DNA from: Bacteroidota bacterium
Lineage (GTDB): Bacteria > Bacteroidota > Bacteroidia > Bacteroidales > JADFUO01
Length of the DNA stretch: 8,804 nucleotides
Reading direction: 5' to 3'
NCBI GenBank assembly: GCA_015222115.1
Contig: JADFUO010000063.1
Span: forward strand, 1-8,804
The position numbers and the translations under genes were made by a program. The notes below the pieces were generated by a model, which was not told where the DNA came from, made no database searches, and saw only the letters and a list, made by a program, of their open reading frames with translations. Shown one piece after another: positions 8,076 to 8,804 of this stretch. Each line of letters begins with the position of its first letter. Position 1 is the stretch's first letter.

Positions 8076-8137
8076 TTTTGTGACTTAGTGTTTTTGTGGC
8101 AGTTGTAATTTCGCCACTAAAGCACAAACACACAAAA
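8076..8137. repeat. Imperfect 26-bp inverted repeat after the right-edge gene; possible terminator or dispersed repeat
   Basis: Arms 8076-8101 and 8112-8137 pair at 20 of 26 positions around a 10-nt loop (both arms read 5' to 3' as TTTTGTG then GTG then GTGGC). It begins 2 nt after the stop codon on the minus strand. No U-tract follows in that direction, so it is not a textbook intrinsic terminator. The motif (gccactaaagcacaaacaca) recalls the CACTAAG/CACAAAG-rich intergenic repeats I know from Bacteroidota genomes; copy number cannot be judged here. Confidence 0.6.
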
Positions 8138-8139
8138 TA

Positions 8140-8804
8140 TTATTCAATATAAACCAATTTCCCGGTCTTTTGATACGAATTTGTTTTTAATTTATAAAAA
8201 TAAACACCTGAAGGAACACTTTTGTTATTAACATTTTTGCCATTCCAGATGATTTTATGTGTACCTGATTTCACTTCATTGTCAATAAGTGTTTTGATTA
8301 ATTGTCCGTTCAGGTTGAATATTTCAAGTGTTACTTTTGAATTTTCATTTATTCTAAAAGTAATATAAGTTTTTTCAGTAAAAGGATTAGGATAATTAGA
8401 GATTTCGTTTTCAGTTAATGAATTGTTGTTTTCATCAACAGAAACAATGGGGTTATCAATTCCGAAGAAATACAGATATTGTCCTATGAGCTCAAGTTTT
8501 GTTGAAGGAAATTCTCCGTCAACCAAAGCACCGAACTCGTATGATGAGGCAATAGTTTTGTAATCATCGGCATCATAAGCTATTCCACAGCCATAAGATA
8601 TTTCCTGGCTTTGGAAGATTGTAAATGCCGGATTGACTGGTTCAATATAGTATTTGTTATAAGGATTTACTCCGTCATATCCGAAATTCATTCCTTCGGT
8701 AAATGTTCCGTTTTGTCCAAGAATGTTTTCAAATTCAAACCAGTTTTCCGAAACAGTAGTTAAATTAAACATGGAATGAACAGGTATTTGAGGATCGTCA
8801 AACC
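8140..8804 (-). CDS. C-terminal part of a T9SS-exported protein, probably a second C25-type peptidase; 5' end beyond right edge
   Basis: The frame is open to the right edge (220 complete codons plus stop). The ATG at 8772 is internal: upstream codons read FDDPQIPVHS, and VHS matches residues 1301-1303 of the C25 protein at 1-4430. The first ~115 residues are homologous to that protein's GATase/Rossmann-like module, best seen at CGIAYDADDYKTI against CGVAYDAGDYKTI and then EFGALVDG against EFGGLVNG. After a short linker comes a T9SS type A sorting domain: NYPNPF, ITFRI, LEIFNLNGQLIKTL, IIWNGKNVNNKSVPSGVYFY, KLVYIE. The product is therefore expected to cross the outer membrane through T9SS. Unlike its paralogue, it has no PKD-like domain between module and tail. 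A C25 catalytic domain in the missing part is inferred only from the paralogy. Stop TAA at 8142-8140. Confidence 0.85.
   Translation of the reverse strand, partial: FDDPQIPVHSMFNLTTVSENWFEFENILGQNGTFTEGMNFGYDGVNPYNKYYIEPVNPAFTIFQSQEISYGCGIAYDADDYKTIASSYEFGALVDGEFPSTKLELIGQYLYFFGIDNPIVSVDENNNSLTENEISNYPNPFTEKTYITFRINENSKVTLEIFNLNGQLIKTLIDNEVKSGTHKIIWNGKNVNNKSVPSGVYFYKLKTNSYQKTGKLVYIE
8143..8400 (-). other. T9SS type A sorting domain of the right-edge gene, YPNPF / SGVYFYKL form
   Basis: The tail begins NYPNPF, has LEIFNLNGQLIKTL and SGVYFYKLKT, and ends KLVYIE. It is a recognisably different variant from the FPNPNNG tail of the neighbouring propeller protein. Confidence 0.88.
8519..8597. repeat. 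Dispersed paralogous segment, copy 2 (partner at 271-349)
   Basis: This is the counterpart, in the right-edge gene, of the segment at 271-349. Same orientation and same reading frame, as expected for tandemly duplicated genes that have since diverged. Confidence 0.75.

Noticed and set aside
8140..8772. A complete 210-residue protein starting at ATG 8772
   Set aside because: The same frame stays open to the window edge and the upstream codons (VPVHS-like, here IPVHS) align with the paralogous module, so this ATG is an internal methionine.
1..8804. CRISPR array, tRNA/rRNA, insertion sequence or riboswitch
   Set aside because: Almost the whole window is open coding frame; the only sizeable gap (221 bp) has no spaced repeats, transposase, tRNA-like clover leaf or known aptamer motif.

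Overview
This AT-rich window carries three large genes, all on the minus strand, and all are parts of secreted multidomain proteins. It looks like a Bacteroidota chromosome. The support is two C-terminal domains typical of type IX secretion system (T9SS) cargo, a GEVED domain, PKD/SprB-like and HYDIN-like modules, a gingipain-type (C25) peptidase, TAA stops and AT-rich leaders without Shine-Dalgarno sequences. I cannot assign a genus.

In the direction of transcription (high to low coordinates): (1) 8140-8804 is the 3' end of a gene that enters from the right edge. It encodes the end of a GATase/Rossmann-like module followed by a T9SS type A sorting domain. (2) 7919-8139 is a 221-bp spacer with an imperfect inverted repeat just after the first gene, a 14-bp perfect tandem duplication and a weak promoter candidate. 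(3) 4469-7918 encodes a complete 1149-residue protein: membrane-type leader, Asp-box (BNR) beta-propeller, fn3-like domain, a HYDIN-like Ig domain apparently split by a GEVED domain, three PKD/SprB-like Ig repeats and a T9SS sorting domain. (4) After only 38 bp, 1-4430 encodes at least 1476 residues of a C25 cysteine peptidase. It has a signal peptide, propeptide, catalytic domain with the His/Cys pair, three CARDB-like GNGNG repeats, a jelly-roll-like domain and the same GATase/Rossmann-like module as the first gene. It runs off the left edge inside a PKD-like domain.

The two edge genes are paralogous over the module they share, and similarity is visible even at DNA level (about 269-349 against 8517-8597). 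The window may therefore be part of a tandem array of C25-type exported peptidases with a propeller/adhesin-like protein between two members. The short 4431-4468 gap suggests that the propeller gene and the downstream peptidase gene are co-transcribed. Exported proteolysis and surface binding is the likely theme, but the substrate is unknown. I found no RNA genes, CRISPR array, insertion sequence or plus-strand gene; the plus-strand open frames lie opposite the long minus-strand genes and have no recognisable protein character.
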